From DASQEH01 sp035633755 (GTDB taxonomy: Bacteria; Actinomycetota; Actinomycetes; Propionibacteriales; Nocardioidaceae), in assembly GCA_035633755.1 (NCBI GenBank), contig DASQEH010000031.1, positions 1 through 64,000 on the forward strand: a stretch of DNA of 64,000 bases, given 5' to 3'. Each line of letters begins with the position of its first letter. The first letter of the stretch is position 1. The notes under the pieces are model-generated. The model worked only from the letters and a program-made list of their open reading frames with translations. It searched no databases and had not been told where the DNA came from. Both the position numbers and the translations under genes were made by a program. This document shows positions 62,514 to 64,000 of this stretch, in pieces.

Positions 62514-63166
62514 GCACGTTCTTGAGCTCGACCCGAACGCGGGTCTCGCCACCCGGCGGGCCTCTGGAGCGCCCGAGGCTGACGGTCGTTCCCCGAGTGG
62601 CTGCCCGTGCGTCCCGGGTTCCGTTCGTGCTGCTGGTGATGGGCCTTCTCGCCGGAGGCCTGATCGGTCTGCTGCTGCTGAACACCGCGCTCGAGCGGGG
62701 CGCGTACCTCGTCGGTGCCCTGCGCTCGACGTCGGCTGAACTCGCCACGCGTCAACAGAACCTGGAGATGCGCGTGGCGGCGCTGCAGGAGCCGGCCCGG
62801 GTGTCGCGGCGCGCCGAGCGCCTGGGGATGGTGCAGAACGCGAGCACCGCTTTCCTCGTGCTGGGCACGGGAGAGGTCATCGGCAAGCCCGCCCCCGGGC
62901 CCGCCGCCAACACGGTCGAAGTCGGAATCACGCCCGAGCTGTCCGAGGCGCTGAGAAGCAAGATCGTCCAGCTGCCTGCCGGTGCCTCCAACAGCGAAGC
63001 GTCGCGGCCCGTCGTGGTGCCCGAAGCCGAGGCAACGGAGGCTCGCGAGGACGAGGGGGCCAAGTCGGGCGACGACACCCTGCCCGGTTCCGCCGGAGCG
63101 ACCTTGCCAGACGGTACAACTGACTCCAGCGGTTCCAGCTCCGAAGGGCCCGCTCGATCGCGCTGA
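62510..63166 (+). CDS. FtsL-like septum protein
   Basis: A 218-residue bitopic membrane protein in the place of ftsL: cytoplasmic Pro/Arg-rich start, one helix PFVLLVMGLLAGGLIGLLLL, then a coiled-coil-like stretch LRSTSAELATRQQNLEMRVA ending at the typical ARVSRRAERLGM. A long, mostly acidic Ser/Gly tail follows. It would recruit FtsI/FtsW with DivIC in actinobacterial division. GTG 62510 overlaps the rsmH stop. Confidence 0.85.
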   Translation: MSTFLSSTRTRVSPPGGPLERPRLTVVPRVAARASRVPFVLLVMGLLAGGLIGLLLLNTALERGAYLVGALRSTSAELATRQQNLEMRVAALQEPARVSRRAERLGMVQNASTAFLVLGTGEVIGKPAPGPAANTVEVGITPELSEALRSKIVQLPAGASNSEASRPVVVPEAEATEAREDEGAKSGDDTLPGSAGATLPDGTTDSSGSSSEGPARSR

Positions 63167-63215
63167 ACGCTGACCAAGCCCGCCGGACCGGGCCACGGCC
63201 GAAGGGATGCACTCT

Positions 63216-64000
63216 GTGACAGAGCCGAATCCCGGTGACCCGCGGGGCCGGGCTGCCAAGCGTCCAGCAAGCAGTCGGCGCCGTCCGAAGCCTGCGACGT
63301 CGCCGACACGAACGCCGCGTGGGGCCAGCCCGGCTCGGACGACTCGGTGGGGCCGCACTCGCGAGCCACGGTCGATCAGCCTGGCGACGGGACCGTTTCG
63401 CCTCTGGAGCGCGTTCTGTGTCGTCGCGTTCGTCATCTCTGTGTTCGCGGCCCGCCTGGTCCAGCTGCAGGGCATCGACGAGAACGACTACGCGGCACTG
63501 GCGATCGAGAAGAACGCCGCCACGGTGACCCTGGAGGCCCTGCGCGGTTCGGTGTACGACCGCAACGGCGTCGCTCTCGCGGAGTCGGCGGATGCCTCGA
63601 AGCTGGTCGCCGACCCCACGTTCACCACCGGGTACGCGACGCAGATCGCCACCGCCTTGCACGAGCGCCTGGGTGTGGACTACATCGAGGCACTGGCGCG
63701 GCTGCGCAAACCCGACACGAGGTACGTCGAGCTCGCCCGCCACCTGGACCCCGAGCGAGCAGCCGACATGATGGCGTACCTGGCTGAGAACACGCTGCCC
63801 GGTGTGTACGTCGCCGAGGACACGACCCGCCGCTACCCTGCCCATGACGTGGCAGCGAACCTCATCGGGTTCGTCGGCGACGCCAACACCGGCCTGTCAG
63901 GCCTGGAGGTGTCGCACGACTCGACGCTGGCCGGCACCAACGGGTCGGCGACGTTCCAGCTCGCCGACGGGCAGCAGATCCCCCTCGCCGACCACACGGT
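63216..64000 (+). CDS. ftsI: Penicillin-binding protein FtsI/PbpB (5' part)
   Basis: The start of the septal transpeptidase. Visible are a basic, disordered N-terminus, a membrane helix LWSAFCVVAFVISVFAARLV, and the start of the PBP dimerisation domain (LRGSVYDRNGVALAESAD, ENTLPGVYVAEDTTRRYPAH, GFVGDANTGLSGLEVSHDST). The transpeptidase domain lies beyond the window end. GTG 63216 follows GAAGGG at 9 bases; ATG 63207 has no room for a ribosome site. Confidence 0.95.
   Translation, partial: MTEPNPGDPRGRAAKRPASSRRRPKPATSPTRTPRGASPARTTRWGRTREPRSISLATGPFRLWSAFCVVAFVISVFAARLVQLQGIDENDYAALAIEKNAATVTLEALRGSVYDRNGVALAESADASKLVADPTFTTGYATQIATALHERLGVDYIEALARLRKPDTRYVELARHLDPERAADMMAYLAENTLPGVYVAEDTTRRYPAHDVAANLIGFVGDANTGLSGLEVSHDSTLAGTNGSATFQLADGQQIPLADHT

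Overview
The window is high-GC, densely packed DNA with frequent GTG starts and 4-base ATGA/GTGA overlaps. It carries actinobacterial marker genes: actinobacterial cytochrome bcc-aa3 components, a PimB'-like mannosyltransferase, a PASTA kinase paired with an Rv2175c-like protein, DUF3040 and an mraZ-led division cluster. Several gene orders match the Mycobacterium tuberculosis Rv2163c-Rv2178c neighbourhood. The inositol operon and PPi-type phosphofructokinase signature would suit a Propionibacteriales/Nocardioidaceae-like chromosome, but the genus is inferred only. No rRNA, tRNA, CRISPR array, insertion sequence or prophage was recognised.

Layout. 1-3561: respiratory genes (qcrC end, ctaE, a CtaG-like assembly factor), a degenerate receiver protein and trpD. 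3568-7448: a stand-alone RAM-domain protein, a DEDDh exonuclease/UvrC-like fusion, and a zinc-ribbon/NYN-domain gene pair. 7545-12896: cell-envelope genes (a Cys-rich small protein, NlpC/P60 hydrolase, HEAVH lipoprotein, M48 protease, GT4 mannosyltransferase). 12893-15341: a two-component system. 15610-18111: an SRPBCC protein and two tandem ROK glucokinases.

18063-30424 is a complete-looking myo-inositol regulon. A divergent GntR regulator, apparently started at ATC, faces iolE-like, iolC, an aldolase-like barrel, iolB, iolD, mmsA, an ABC importer (binding protein, permease, single-NBD ATPase) and an IolG-like dehydrogenase. Uptake, oxidation, dehydration, ring cleavage, isomerisation, phosphorylation, aldol cleavage and semialdehyde oxidation are all represented.

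30449-43207: a TIGR00300/ornithine cyclodeaminase-like protein, a DUF2007-like membrane protein, PlsC, PPi-type PfkA, class II DAHP synthase, threonine aldolase, a DMT exporter, a PASTA kinase with an Rv2175c-like gene, a polyprenyl synthase and metF. 43210-47754 is a minus-strand run of mostly uncharacterised genes (YbaK, Ig-like anchored protein, DUF4126, ATP-grasp, FAD oxidoreductase). 47872-54403 is an SOS mutagenesis locus: LexA box, DUF6504, dnaE2, methyltransferase, dinB. 54431-60578: an L,D-transpeptidase, DUF3040, and a MoxR/DUF58/TgpA operon. 60728-64000: the start of the dcw cluster (mraZ with operator repeats, a 50-residue membrane protein, rsmH, an FtsL-like gene, ftsI cut by the window end).

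No stretch over 300 bases lacks a gene. The strongest unusual signals are the ATC start of the GntR gene, the D104/K124 PPi signature in PfkA, an SOS mutasome locus without imuA'/imuB, four phased MraZ repeats over the mraZ promoter, two tandem duplications at gene boundaries, and an overlapping DUF4126/ATP-grasp/FAD-oxidoreductase operon of unknown function.
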